A stretch of 64,000 nt of DNA from Weissella thailandensis (lineage in GTDB: Bacteria > Bacillota > Bacilli > Lactobacillales > Lactobacillaceae), in NCBI RefSeq assembly GCF_005405465.1, contig NZ_BJEC01000002.1, positions 1-64,000 of the forward strand. Reading direction: 5' to 3'. The notes beneath the pieces are model-generated. The model saw nothing but the letters and a program-made list of their open reading frames with translations. It was not told the DNA's origin and did not search any database. The stretch's first letter is position 1; each line of letters begins with the position of its first letter. Below are positions 48,795 to 57,279 of this stretch, in pieces. The translations under genes were made by a program, and so were the position numbers.

Positions 48795-49760
48795 TTAATC
48801 ATTAACTACGTTTTGTGGTTTATGATCCAAATAACTTTGAATATTTGCAACAACGATGTCTAACAGACGTTGTCTCGTCTCTAATGGTGCCCAGGCAATA
48901 TGTGGTGTCAAATAACAGTGCTTCGCGGTTAGCAAAGGACTATCATCATCAATTGGTTCTTGCGTTGCAACATCTAATGCAGCATAAGCAATTTTATTAC
49001 TATTTAAGGCAGCGGCTAAGTCTGCATCGTTAATTAACTTACCACGAGCAGTATTGATTAAGATTGCTGTATCCTTCATCTTGCCAAGCGTTTCCGCATT
49101 AATGAATTCTGACATTTCTGGTGTAAATGGAATGTGTAGGCTAATAATATCTGACTCCGCATACAAGGTTTCTAAATCTACCTGCTTGATGCTATCATCA
49201 AATACTTCACGTGGTCGATGGTTATAAAAAATAACTTGCATATTAAATGCCAAGGCCATCTTAGCAACTGCTTGCGCAATCTTTCCAAAGCCAACTAAAC
49301 CAAGTGTTTTTCCTTTTAATTCCATTAATGGTGCATCCCAAAATGAAAAACGACCCGCTTTGGCCCATTCACCTGCATGAACCAAATCATCATGTTGCTT
49401 AACACGACTCGTGACAGCTAGTAACAGTGCAAAAGTAAATTGGGCTACAGCATCAGTACCGTAGGTCGGTACATTCACGACGGCAACACCTTTTGTTTTC
49501 GCATAGTCCACATCAATATTGTCATAACCTGTGGCCGTTTCAGCAATGACCTTCAAATCAGGTACAGCATCTAGAATTGCCGACGTCACTGGTACCTTAT
49601 TCACCAAAGCAACCTCTGCTCCTGCTAAACGTTTGATAATTTCATCTTGATCATCATATGGTGTTGCATCATAAACTTCAACGTCACCAAATTGATCTAA
49701 AATATGCCAATCTAAATCCCCTGGGTTTAAACTTAACCCATCTAACACAACAATTTTCAT
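48795..49760 (-). CDS. D-isomer specific 2-hydroxyacid dehydrogenase
   Basis: This 321-residue NAD-dependent enzyme reduces a 2-keto acid to the D-2-hydroxy acid, or the reverse. The Rossmann motif is GKTLGLVGFGKIAQAVAKMA (about 147-166). The catalytic Arg, Glu and His lie in LINTARGKLINDADLAAAL, LDVATQEPIDDDSPLL and CYLTPHIAWAPLETR. The ending is most like glycerate/D-lactate-type enzymes of Firmicutes, and the exact substrate is open. GGGGGG precedes the ATG at 49760. Confidence 0.87.
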   Translation of the reverse strand: MKIVVLDGLSLNPGDLDWHILDQFGDVEVYDATPYDDQDEIIKRLAGAEVALVNKVPVTSAILDAVPDLKVIAETATGYDNIDVDYAKTKGVAVVNVPTYGTDAVAQFTFALLLAVTSRVKQHDDLVHAGEWAKAGRFSFWDAPLMELKGKTLGLVGFGKIAQAVAKMALAFNMQVIFYNHRPREVFDDSIKQVDLETLYAESDIISLHIPFTPEMSEFINAETLGKMKDTAILINTARGKLINDADLAAALNSNKIAYAALDVATQEPIDDDSPLLTAKHCYLTPHIAWAPLETRQRLLDIVVANIQSYLDHKPQNVVND

Positions 49761-49863
49761 AATACCCCCCATTGCTTATAAATCTACATGCTCAGTATAT
49801 CATACTGTATACATCAAGCTGTTGGTAACGTACTAGAAAAGTATACCAACTTGTTTTTTAATT

Positions 49864-50943
49864 TTAGAAGAAAATACCATTACCCACAATAAAACTCACA
49901 ATTGAAATCAACAGAATAATTGATAAGCAAATAGCATGAAATACCTTATGATTAGCTAATAGCGCAATATACTCTCTAATAAAGGCGTTAGGAATAAAGA
50001 ACCGACTGGTTTTTGCACCTAACCCATCTATTTGTAAACCGACTAAGCGAGCATAACCATCTGCCCTAAACGTATGATAATCACTCGTCGCAAATAGACC
50101 TTGCGCTAAATTCAATCCATGTGATTGCAATATTTTCTTTGAAAACAACATGTTTTCGTATGTCGTTTTTGACTGATCTTCAATTAAAACTCGGCTCGTT
50201 TGTGCCCCGTGATGATTAGCGTAATCAGCCATGGCAACACCTTCCGGTAATTCCTCGTCACCACCTTGACCACCTGAAAAAATTAACCAGGGATAGTGAC
50301 CTGTTTTGGATTGCTGTTTATTAGCAAAATCCAAAGCAATTTGAATCCGTGAAGCCAATAATGGTGAAACTTCTTTACCATTAAGTAACCCTGCTCCTAG
50401 TACAATAATATATTCTTGATTATATTTCGGTCGATATAATCTGGTCAAAATAAACGACGTAATAAATGCCAAGAACCAAAAAGCCAAATATAGAATAACT
50501 GGTTCAACCAACGTGACATATAAGCCAACTGCCTGATTGCTGAGTAATCTACTATCAATAGACCGTACAATTGGTAAAATGACAATGATTAAAATACCTA
50601 GGAGTAAAGTAAGCATATTGCCCAATGTATGACTTTCACGACGCCATACCGTCCAAGCATTCCAAAGTAATAGAACCCCTAACAACGAATATAAAATTGC
50701 TAATGGAATCAAAATAAGGATAACACCAACATAAAAAATTACTCTTAACCATTGGATATCCATTAGCTCAACCAAAAACATTAGTGTAATTCCAAGTAGT
50801 ATTACTGAAAAATTTGCCAAAACCCCATTTAATAATCGAAACTTATTTTGACGCATACTTAACACTAATGCGGTGATACAAGTCACAGTTAATATCAGCA
50901 ATAGAATCAACGGCACACTAGCGACACCATTTATCATAGTCAT
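49864..50943 (-). CDS. YdcF/SanA-type membrane protein (DUF218)
   Basis: The 359-residue protein has five or so membrane helices in the first 170 residues. The DUF218 domain follows from about 178: YIIVLGAGLLNGKEVSPLLASRIQIALDF, then FSGGQGGDEELPEGVAMADY and LIEDQSKTTYENMLFSKKIL. A final hydrophobic helix ends the chain. Proteins of this type act in cell-envelope maintenance. The ATG at 50943 has AGGAGG 10 nt upstream, better than earlier ATGs. Confidence 0.8.
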   Translation of the reverse strand: MTMINGVASVPLILLLILTVTCITALVLSMRQNKFRLLNGVLANFSVILLGITLMFLVELMDIQWLRVIFYVGVILILIPLAILYSLLGVLLLWNAWTVWRRESHTLGNMLTLLLGILIIVILPIVRSIDSRLLSNQAVGLYVTLVEPVILYLAFWFLAFITSFILTRLYRPKYNQEYIIVLGAGLLNGKEVSPLLASRIQIALDFANKQQSKTGHYPWLIFSGGQGGDEELPEGVAMADYANHHGAQTSRVLIEDQSKTTYENMLFSKKILQSHGLNLAQGLFATSDYHTFRADGYARLVGLQIDGLGAKTSRFFIPNAFIREYIALLANHKVFHAICLSIILLISIVSFIVGNGIFF

Positions 50944-51107
50944 TTCCGCCATACCTCCTATAATCATGTTTAACACATATGAAAATTACACAAAAAGACC
51001 GGCTAGAAGACTACTAAATCATACAACAAATAAGGACACGTTACAGGGTATCACTTTTATGATATTCTTAATTAAGATTATTTCAAAAAAGAAAGATAAA
51101 TAAAATT

Positions 51108-51758
51108 ATGAAAAAGAAAATTATTACCGTTGTTGCGGGAATACTTGCAATTATCCTAATCGTCGTTGTCTCAGAACACTCCCAAGATACGACTAGTCAT
51201 CATGACAGCAATGTCAGTGCTAGTAAATGGACCAAAAAATCCTTTGACAAACTAAAAATTGGTGATTTCAATAAAAATGGCCAAGGTGGCGCAAGCTACG
51301 AAGAAGTTATCGCTAAATATGGTCGACCAGACAAAAAGTCAAAATCAAAGACTAATGGCTATACAATAACTGTTGTTTCTTGGAAGAACATAGCTGGCGA
51401 TTATACTGGTGTCACGCTAACCTTCTTAAGTCAAAAAGATACAACTAAAACTGCCAAATTAACTTCTAAGACCATATTAGATTCGAAAACCATCAATTTG
51501 GCTAAAAAATGGACGATGTCTAACTACAACGCCATCACACTTAAAGACAAAGATAGTAATGAACATGATGGTGATTCATTAGATAGCTTAACTAATAAGT
51601 ATGGTAAGCCAGCTTCGTTAACCCTTGCCCGGATTAATGGTAAAGTCCAAACTAATGCCGTTTGGCATAACACAAATGGTGGTGCTAACGGAACTGTGTC
51701 TGTTGATTTTTCAGAACAAAATACCGCAACTGATAAAAAACAAGAAAAATTACGCTAA
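51108..51758 (+). CDS. Secreted or anchored protein with two DUF3862-like repeats
   Basis: The 216-residue protein has a signal-anchor segment (about 4-22, IITVVAGILAIILIVVVS), a Ser/His-rich linker, and two repeats of a small domain: FDKLKIGDFNKNGQGGASYEEVIAKYGRPDKK (about 44-75) and YNAITLKDKDSNEHDGDSLDSLTNKYGKPASL (about 145-176). Such repeats resemble DUF3862 / BLIP-like extracellular domains. The function is unknown, probably at the cell surface. The ribosome binding site is weak (AAGAAAG). Confidence 0.7.
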   Translation: MKKKIITVVAGILAIILIVVVSEHSQDTTSHHDSNVSASKWTKKSFDKLKIGDFNKNGQGGASYEEVIAKYGRPDKKSKSKTNGYTITVVSWKNIAGDYTGVTLTFLSQKDTTKTAKLTSKTILDSKTINLAKKWTMSNYNAITLKDKDSNEHDGDSLDSLTNKYGKPASLTLARINGKVQTNAVWHNTNGGANGTVSVDFSEQNTATDKKQEKLR

Positions 51759-51761
51759 ATA

Positions 51762-51826
51762 AAAATAGGTTTGAAACTTCACCCATACTGTAGCACCTGG
51801 GAATCAGCTTCAAACCTATTTTTTTA
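51762..51826. terminator. Bidirectional terminator
   Basis: AAAATAGGTTTGAA (51763-51776) pairs with TTCAAACCTATTTT (51809-51822) around a long loop, between the DUF3862-type gene and the DyP gene. Confidence 0.75.
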
Positions 51827-51837
51827 TTTTATGCTAA

Positions 51838-52782
51838 TTAATTAAAAAAATTACCGTCTGCAATGTCCGCCAATGTATCTCTTGAAGGAATAAAGAATAA
51901 CTGACCGCTCAACAATGTTGAGAATGTTAGTAGAAAATCTGACTTCTCTAACATTTGCTCTAACATCTGCTTTGTAACCTGCCAGTGGCGAGCATAACCA
52001 ATGAAATAAGTACCGGTATAATCCATGGCCGGATCAGAAAATGGGACATTCATACGAATAATTTTCTGTTCCTCACCATCAATTTCTAATTTAGAAGCAA
52101 CGTTGTGCGCATTTTCCAATTTATCATCATCATCTAATTCCATATCATCAAATTTATGACGACCAACAGCCTTTTCTTGATGTTCAACGGATAGATTTTC
52201 CCAAAATGCCATATCATGCTGCCATTTTTGCGCAAATGCATAAGATCCATTTATAAAATCAGAATCCTCGTCACCAATAATTGCATAATCAGCAGCATCC
52301 TCAGGGGCTGGTGCCTCAGTACCATCAATAAACCCGATAATCGCACGCCCTTCTAGGTAGCGAAAACCCTTGGTCTCATCGATAACTGTTGTAACTGGTG
52401 CCAATAGCTTCATAAATTGACGAACAATTTCATAGACGACCGCTTCTTCACTCGCGCGAATATGCAAAAAAATGTCGCCATCACTAGCTGGCATGCTATA
52501 TTCTGCCCCAGTTAATGTTTGATAGGTCTCTAGTTCCTGCGGCTTTTTCGCATTTGGAAATAGGTAGTCCCATGCCTGATTACTAAACCCGATAGCAACC
52601 TGTAAACCTGCTTCTGGTTTGCGAATACGCATTGAACGGATGATAGCCTGTGACATATCAGCAAAATTTGCAACTTGCTCTTGTTCATCAGTCAAATCTT
52701 GGCGATTCAATGCCAAAACAATAAATGATACATTCTTACCTGGATCTTTCCAAACATCCTGCGCTAGGCTCGCATTAAACAT
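51838..52782 (-). CDS. DyP-type haem peroxidase
   Basis: The 314-residue enzyme uses haem and hydrogen peroxide to oxidise dyes or other reductants. The distal motif IIGFIDGTEAP (about 148-158) has the catalytic Asp of GxxDG. The proximal haem-ligand His is likely in LENAHNVASKLE, and the family segment KIIRMNVPF follows. No signal peptide is present, so it is cytosolic. It may help remove peroxide in a catalase-negative organism, and a link to the divergent surface protein is unlikely. GGAGG precedes the ATG. Confidence 0.9.
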   Translation of the reverse strand: MFNASLAQDVWKDPGKNVSFIVLALNRQDLTDEQEQVANFADMSQAIIRSMRIRKPEAGLQVAIGFSNQAWDYLFPNAKKPQELETYQTLTGAEYSMPASDGDIFLHIRASEEAVVYEIVRQFMKLLAPVTTVIDETKGFRYLEGRAIIGFIDGTEAPAPEDAADYAIIGDEDSDFINGSYAFAQKWQHDMAFWENLSVEHQEKAVGRHKFDDMELDDDDKLENAHNVASKLEIDGEEQKIIRMNVPFSDPAMDYTGTYFIGYARHWQVTKQMLEQMLEKSDFLLTFSTLLSGQLFFIPSRDTLADIADGNFFN

Positions 52783-52865
52783 TTTAGGACACCCTCCAAA
52801 AAAATATTTTTTAATATACCTTAATCATACAATAGATAACTACTATTTAGAACATCCCTTTTATG

Positions 52866-55085
52866 CTAATTTTCTAAATAATAAGACCTGACTTGAGAAG
52901 TAAAGTCTCCCGCTTGGGTGGGGTCATCATAACGGCCTATATTCATCAATTCATCACCTGAGAATTTGTTACCGGTTGCTTGATCAACATAAATTCCTTC
53001 TGGTAATAGCCCAACAAGCTTGGTGATAGTGAAATTCTGTTGAGACGAAGCCAAAAGTCTAAAATGATAAACCAAAACGTCATGACCGTCTGGACTAACG
53101 AATTCCCATGCCGCTTCATTGCTTTGGAACGGATCCTTCAACCGATAAAAATCACCAAATTGAATGAGATGACGGTGTGCCTTATAAAAAGCAACTTGTT
53201 CTTTCACCAACTCCTTCTCTGCGACGGTCATTTGTTGTACATCAAGTTCATAACCAAACACACCGGAACTGGCAACGTCTCCTCGTGTTTGCAATGAAAT
53301 AGTCCGTTGTGTTTGCGGATTTGGCACTGCTGCAACATGCGCCGTCATACTAGAAACCGGATAGCCAAATGTTGTCCCATATTGAATTTTAATACGTTCA
53401 GCAGCATCAGTACTATCTGATGTCCAAGTTTGTGGGAAATAATAAAGCATCCCAGCATCAAAGCGACCACCACCACTTGAACAACCCTCAAATAAAATAT
53501 CGGGATAACGTTTTGTCAAACGATCTACTAAGTCATAAACGCCAAGTATATATCGGTGAGCAACTTCTCCTTGTTGTTCACTGTTCAAAACAGCAGAATA
53601 AACCTCAGTCATATGACGATTCATATCCCATTTAATATAATCAATCGGTACCCGATCAAGAATCGCAATCATTTGTTCGTAAATATTGTCGACAACTTCT
53701 GGTCGAGAAAAATCCAACACATATTGATCTCTTGATAACGACATTGGCCGATTAGGAATGCGAATCGCATAATCTGGATGCTGACGATACAAATCTGAAT
53801 TTTCTGAAATCATTTCGGGCTCAAACCATAAGCCAAACGCCATATTCTTAGCATGTACCTTTTCAGCTAAACCACGTAAACCACCACCGCTGGCTAACTT
53901 ACTTGTATATTCATACCAATCACCCAATGAACGACGATCGTCATCACGTTGACCAAACCAACCATCATCCAAAACAAACATTTCAATTCCTAATGGTGCT
54001 GCTTCGTCTAAAATTGCTTCAATTTTTTTAGCACTAAAGTCAAAATAGGTAGCTTCCCAGTTGTTAATGACAATTGGTCGATCTTGATATTGATGAGTAC
54101 CACGAGCAACCCGTTCACGTAACAAATGATGATAAGTCTGTGACATACCATTCAAGCCTGCATCTGAATAGACTAAAATCGCTTCTGGAGATTGAAAACT
54201 TTCGTTTGGTGCTAATTGCCAGCTAAAGCCAGCTTCATTGATCCCCGTCACGAGACGTACTTGATCAATATAGTCTTTTTCAAAAGTAAATTGATGATTT
54301 CCTGAATAGACTAGTTGAATTCCCACCGCCTCACCAGTTTGTTCTGTAGTATTAGGGTCAACTGCAATAACAAATGGATTCATGTGATGTGAACTGGCTC
54401 CACGACGACTACTAAATGTTGTAATGCCTTGGCGTAAAGGTGCTCGCTCAACCTGGCGCTCATGGAATTGTGAGCCAGGGAACGAAATAACCTCCATAGC
54501 TTGTTTTGGAAAATCAAGTTGTAACGAAGCGACTTTTTCAATACTAAATGAGTATTCACTTTCATTGAAAACCTGCGTTGATCGTGTAATCACGGCCCGA
54601 TTAGCATAAATTGTATAGTAAAGCACGACCGATGCATTTAACGTCGCATCTTTTAATTTAATAGCTAAGGTCTGTGCTTCTTCCTCTTGTTTGACATATG
54701 TTTGCGGCAATCCTGTCAATGATGGTTTCCCTGGGAAAATTTCATATGAATCATAACGAAAATCAGTTGCCAAGGCACCGTCTGCAGATTTAATGACAAT
54801 TGCGGGACTTCTAAAATCACCGGTTTGATTACCAGCAAATTCTTGTGGCAACACATCCTTGGAGTAATGCCGATCGACTGCCCCAGGCCGACCTGCCAGA
54901 TTAGGAGATAATCCCCGTTCATATCTTGGATAATGACGAGAGCCATGATATCCCGTCACCCGTTTACCAAAATATAAATGACTTAAAATACCGCCTTCTT
55001 CAATCGACATTAAATATGAAATTTTTTCATTTCTCAAATGGAACGTCCGTTGCGCTTTATCAAACGTGATGACTGCTTTTTCCAT
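52866..55085 (-). CDS. GH36 alpha-galactosidase (2)
   Basis: This 739-residue enzyme has the same architecture and catalytic motifs as the first one: nucleophile Asp in YIKWDMNRHM, acid/base Asp in TWTSDSTDAAE, and CSSGGGRFDAGMLYY. It differs substantially in sequence, including WFGQRDDDRRSLGDWYEY, so it is a paralogue, not a recent duplicate. The ATG at 55085 has GGAGG 5 nt upstream. It has its own promoter region with the same cre-like operator (55151-55168). No transporter is adjacent, so it depends on the carrier at 23969. Confidence 0.92.
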   Translation of the reverse strand: MEKAVITFDKAQRTFHLRNEKISYLMSIEEGGILSHLYFGKRVTGYHGSRHYPRYERGLSPNLAGRPGAVDRHYSKDVLPQEFAGNQTGDFRSPAIVIKSADGALATDFRYDSYEIFPGKPSLTGLPQTYVKQEEEAQTLAIKLKDATLNASVVLYYTIYANRAVITRSTQVFNESEYSFSIEKVASLQLDFPKQAMEVISFPGSQFHERQVERAPLRQGITTFSSRRGASSHHMNPFVIAVDPNTTEQTGEAVGIQLVYSGNHQFTFEKDYIDQVRLVTGINEAGFSWQLAPNESFQSPEAILVYSDAGLNGMSQTYHHLLRERVARGTHQYQDRPIVINNWEATYFDFSAKKIEAILDEAAPLGIEMFVLDDGWFGQRDDDRRSLGDWYEYTSKLASGGGLRGLAEKVHAKNMAFGLWFEPEMISENSDLYRQHPDYAIRIPNRPMSLSRDQYVLDFSRPEVVDNIYEQMIAILDRVPIDYIKWDMNRHMTEVYSAVLNSEQQGEVAHRYILGVYDLVDRLTKRYPDILFEGCSSGGGRFDAGMLYYFPQTWTSDSTDAAERIKIQYGTTFGYPVSSMTAHVAAVPNPQTQRTISLQTRGDVASSGVFGYELDVQQMTVAEKELVKEQVAFYKAHRHLIQFGDFYRLKDPFQSNEAAWEFVSPDGHDVLVYHFRLLASSQQNFTITKLVGLLPEGIYVDQATGNKFSGDELMNIGRYDDPTQAGDFTSQVRSYYLEN

Positions 55086-55150
55086 ATAATCCTCCATAGC
55101 TGCGGCTCATCCTTCTTTTATCACTAAATTAATAAATAAACTTCTATTAA

Positions 55151-55168
55151 TATTGTAACCGCTTACTT
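55151..55168. promoter_or_regulatory. cre-like operator of the second alpha-galactosidase gene
   Basis: TATTGTAACCGCTTACTT is identical to 26000-26017. It stands 66 bp upstream of the start codon. Confidence 0.75.
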
Positions 55169-55194
55169 AAAAAGTAACAAATGATTAAAAAAGC

Positions 55195-55238
55195 CCACGA
55201 CCTTCCTTTAAAACAGAAAGTCATGGGTTTTGGATGTT
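55195..55238 (-). terminator. Terminator of the small gene at 55281
   Basis: CCCACGAC and GTCATGGG arms, followed on the minus strand by a T-rich sequence. Confidence 0.55.
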
Positions 55239-55280
55239 ATTAAACTGGTTAACACATCCCATAAATTATTCAGTAATTAT

Positions 55281-55550
55281 TTAACGAGCTCTCGCCGAAC
55301 GTAACCGACTATTTGTCACAATTTCAATTTGTCGTAACGTTGCTGCATCAACATGCAAGCCACTCGCTATTTGACCAAATGTCCACGTTGGGTGGCGCTC
55401 ACATAGATCATGAAAATGGGCAATCAGTTTGTCATTGACCTGTGGTTGCGTCGCTGTTTGTGATTCCCCAGCAACAAAATTAGTGACATCTGTCTTCTCG
55501 AAACTATAATGTAAACGACTTGGTCCCATTGCTCCAGTTGCAAAATCCAT
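55281..55550 (-). CDS. Unknown 89-aa protein with HTH-like C-terminus
   Basis: The ATG at 55550 has GGGAGG 9 nt upstream and is preferred to an earlier ATG at 55631. The product begins MDFATGAMGPSRLHYSFEK. The second half (LIAHFHDLCERHPTWTFGQIASGLHVDAATLRQIEIV) reads like a helix-turn-helix, so a DNA-binding role is possible. It stands alone between the alpha-galactosidase and MFS genes. No family name can be given. Confidence 0.5.
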   Translation of the reverse strand: MDFATGAMGPSRLHYSFEKTDVTNFVAGESQTATQPQVNDKLIAHFHDLCERHPTWTFGQIASGLHVDAATLRQIEIVTNSRLRSARAR

Positions 55551-55812
55551 TGTACTTTTCCTCCCAATTACCAGGTTAAAAATATCAACAACAACTCCTA
55601 TGGAAAATATATTAACACTTTTATTAAACAAAATAAAGCTAACTTTAATAGTTTAACCTTAAATTTTAATTCGTATTTTTTAGATTTATGCTTAATTATT
55701 TTTAAACATTAAAAATAAAGTTCGCTTATTATGCATAAACGACGTAAAAAATTACGTATAATAAAACACTCGTTAGACTAGTTAAAAGAAAATAATAAAA
55801 AAGAGATATCAT

Positions 55813-55840
55813 TTACAAAGGATATCTCTCATAACATTTA
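55813..55840 (-). terminator. Terminator of the MFS gene
   Basis: GAGATATC (about 55803-55810) and GATATCTC (about 55821-55828) arms. On the minus strand the stem is followed by TTTTTT. Confidence 0.65.
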
Positions 55841-55842
55841 CT

Positions 55843-57045
55843 CTACGGACGTACTGTCTTTTCATTTGTTTCTCTGGGGAACTTAAGCATAAAAGTGATT
55901 AAGAACGAAACCGCCAAGAAAACAGCGACAATCATATATGGATAACTTGGGTGAAGATCCAACAATGCACCGGCAACTAATGGACCAATCACATTACCAA
56001 CACTAGTTAGTGACATATTCAACCCATTAATAACACCCTGATTATGTGGGCTAATTTTAGTCAATATAGTCGTGATTGCAGGACGAATCAAATCAAATGC
56101 TTCAAAGACCAACAAGGTTGCTAAAATAACACCAACCTTTGACTGTGCAACTAGGATCCAAATCGTACCAATCAAAGAAAACAAGAAACAATATTTAATG
56201 ATATTCTTTTCGCCAAATTTAGATACTAACCAGTCGAACATCGCAACCTGTAAGAACAAAGATAGTGCCCCGTTCAAGGTCAACACCAAAGCGATATTAT
56301 TCAAACTAAAATGATGAACCTGGTTAACGAATAGACTATAAATACTTTCAAAGCCTTGCAATCCAAATGACGAAACAAGTATCAAAACAAATAATATAAT
56401 GCCCGACTTACCCAATATTTGCATCATATTGTCATGCTGTTCAAGGTTGTCTTGCACATCAACTTCATATTCAGCCAGATTTTGTTGTTCAAGTTCCTTC
56501 GGTAACATGAAATACATCGCAATCATACTGATGATTCCTAAAGTACCTGCAAACCAGAAAGGTAACTTATAATCAATATTGGCTAGTAAACCTCCTAAAC
56601 CAGGGCCTAAGATCAGACCACCTGAAAAGGCAGCCGATAGCCAACCAATGGCACGTGCACGATACTTTTTTGTTGTAATATCAGCAGCCAAAGCCATTTC
56701 AGTTGGCACAATCATTGCTGCTGAAATACCCCCGATGATTCTCGAAACATCAAAAACCAATAATTGATTGGTGATTGCGAATAAATACTCTGAGACAGTA
56801 AACAAAAACAACCCCAATAGTATAATCGGTTTACGCCCTATTTGATCAGAAATTCGCCCAATAATTGGAGAAGCAATGAACTGCGCAAAAGCAAACAGCG
56901 CATTCATGACCCCCATATCAAACCCAGACAAATTTAATTCATTCCTTAAAAAAGGCATGACGGGAATAACAATAGAAATCCCTAAACAAACTAAAAATTC
57001 ACTAAAAATTAAAATAAACAGAGCCTTTTTAACTGTTTTTGACAA
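55843..57045 (-). CDS. MFS multidrug efflux transporter (NorA/TetA type)
   Basis: The 400-residue protein has twelve membrane segments. The drug-proton antiporter motif reads GRISDQIGRKPIILLGL (about 64-80), and motif C in helix 5 reads LGPGLGGLL (about 153-161). These place it in the 12-TM drug antiporter group. The start is probably TTG at 57045, with GGAGG 7 nt upstream. It is divergent from the lepA-like gene, with 234 bp between. Confidence 0.85.
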   Translation of the reverse strand: MSKTVKKALFILIFSEFLVCLGISIVIPVMPFLRNELNLSGFDMGVMNALFAFAQFIASPIIGRISDQIGRKPIILLGLFLFTVSEYLFAITNQLLVFDVSRIIGGISAAMIVPTEMALAADITTKKYRARAIGWLSAAFSGGLILGPGLGGLLANIDYKLPFWFAGTLGIISMIAMYFMLPKELEQQNLAEYEVDVQDNLEQHDNMMQILGKSGIILFVLILVSSFGLQGFESIYSLFVNQVHHFSLNNIALVLTLNGALSLFLQVAMFDWLVSKFGEKNIIKYCFLFSLIGTIWILVAQSKVGVILATLLVFEAFDLIRPAITTILTKISPHNQGVINGLNMSLTSVGNVIGPLVAGALLDLHPSYPYMIVAVFLAVSFLITFMLKFPRETNEKTVRP

Positions 57046-57279
57046 TTCCCTTCCTCCTTAATGTTATAACCGCCAGTTCATTGAATTCATAATTCTCAAC
57101 CATTAGCTAAAACTTTATTTTTATTTGAGACTAATTTTAATATCATAACAGAGAAAGATAGATAAAGTCCACTAAAATATATTTTTATTTCATTTAACCT
57201 GGCCAATAAGTAAAATATCAAATCGTAACATTTCATGAAAATGGTATAATATGAGCACTATAGATTTTAAGGAGCTAAA

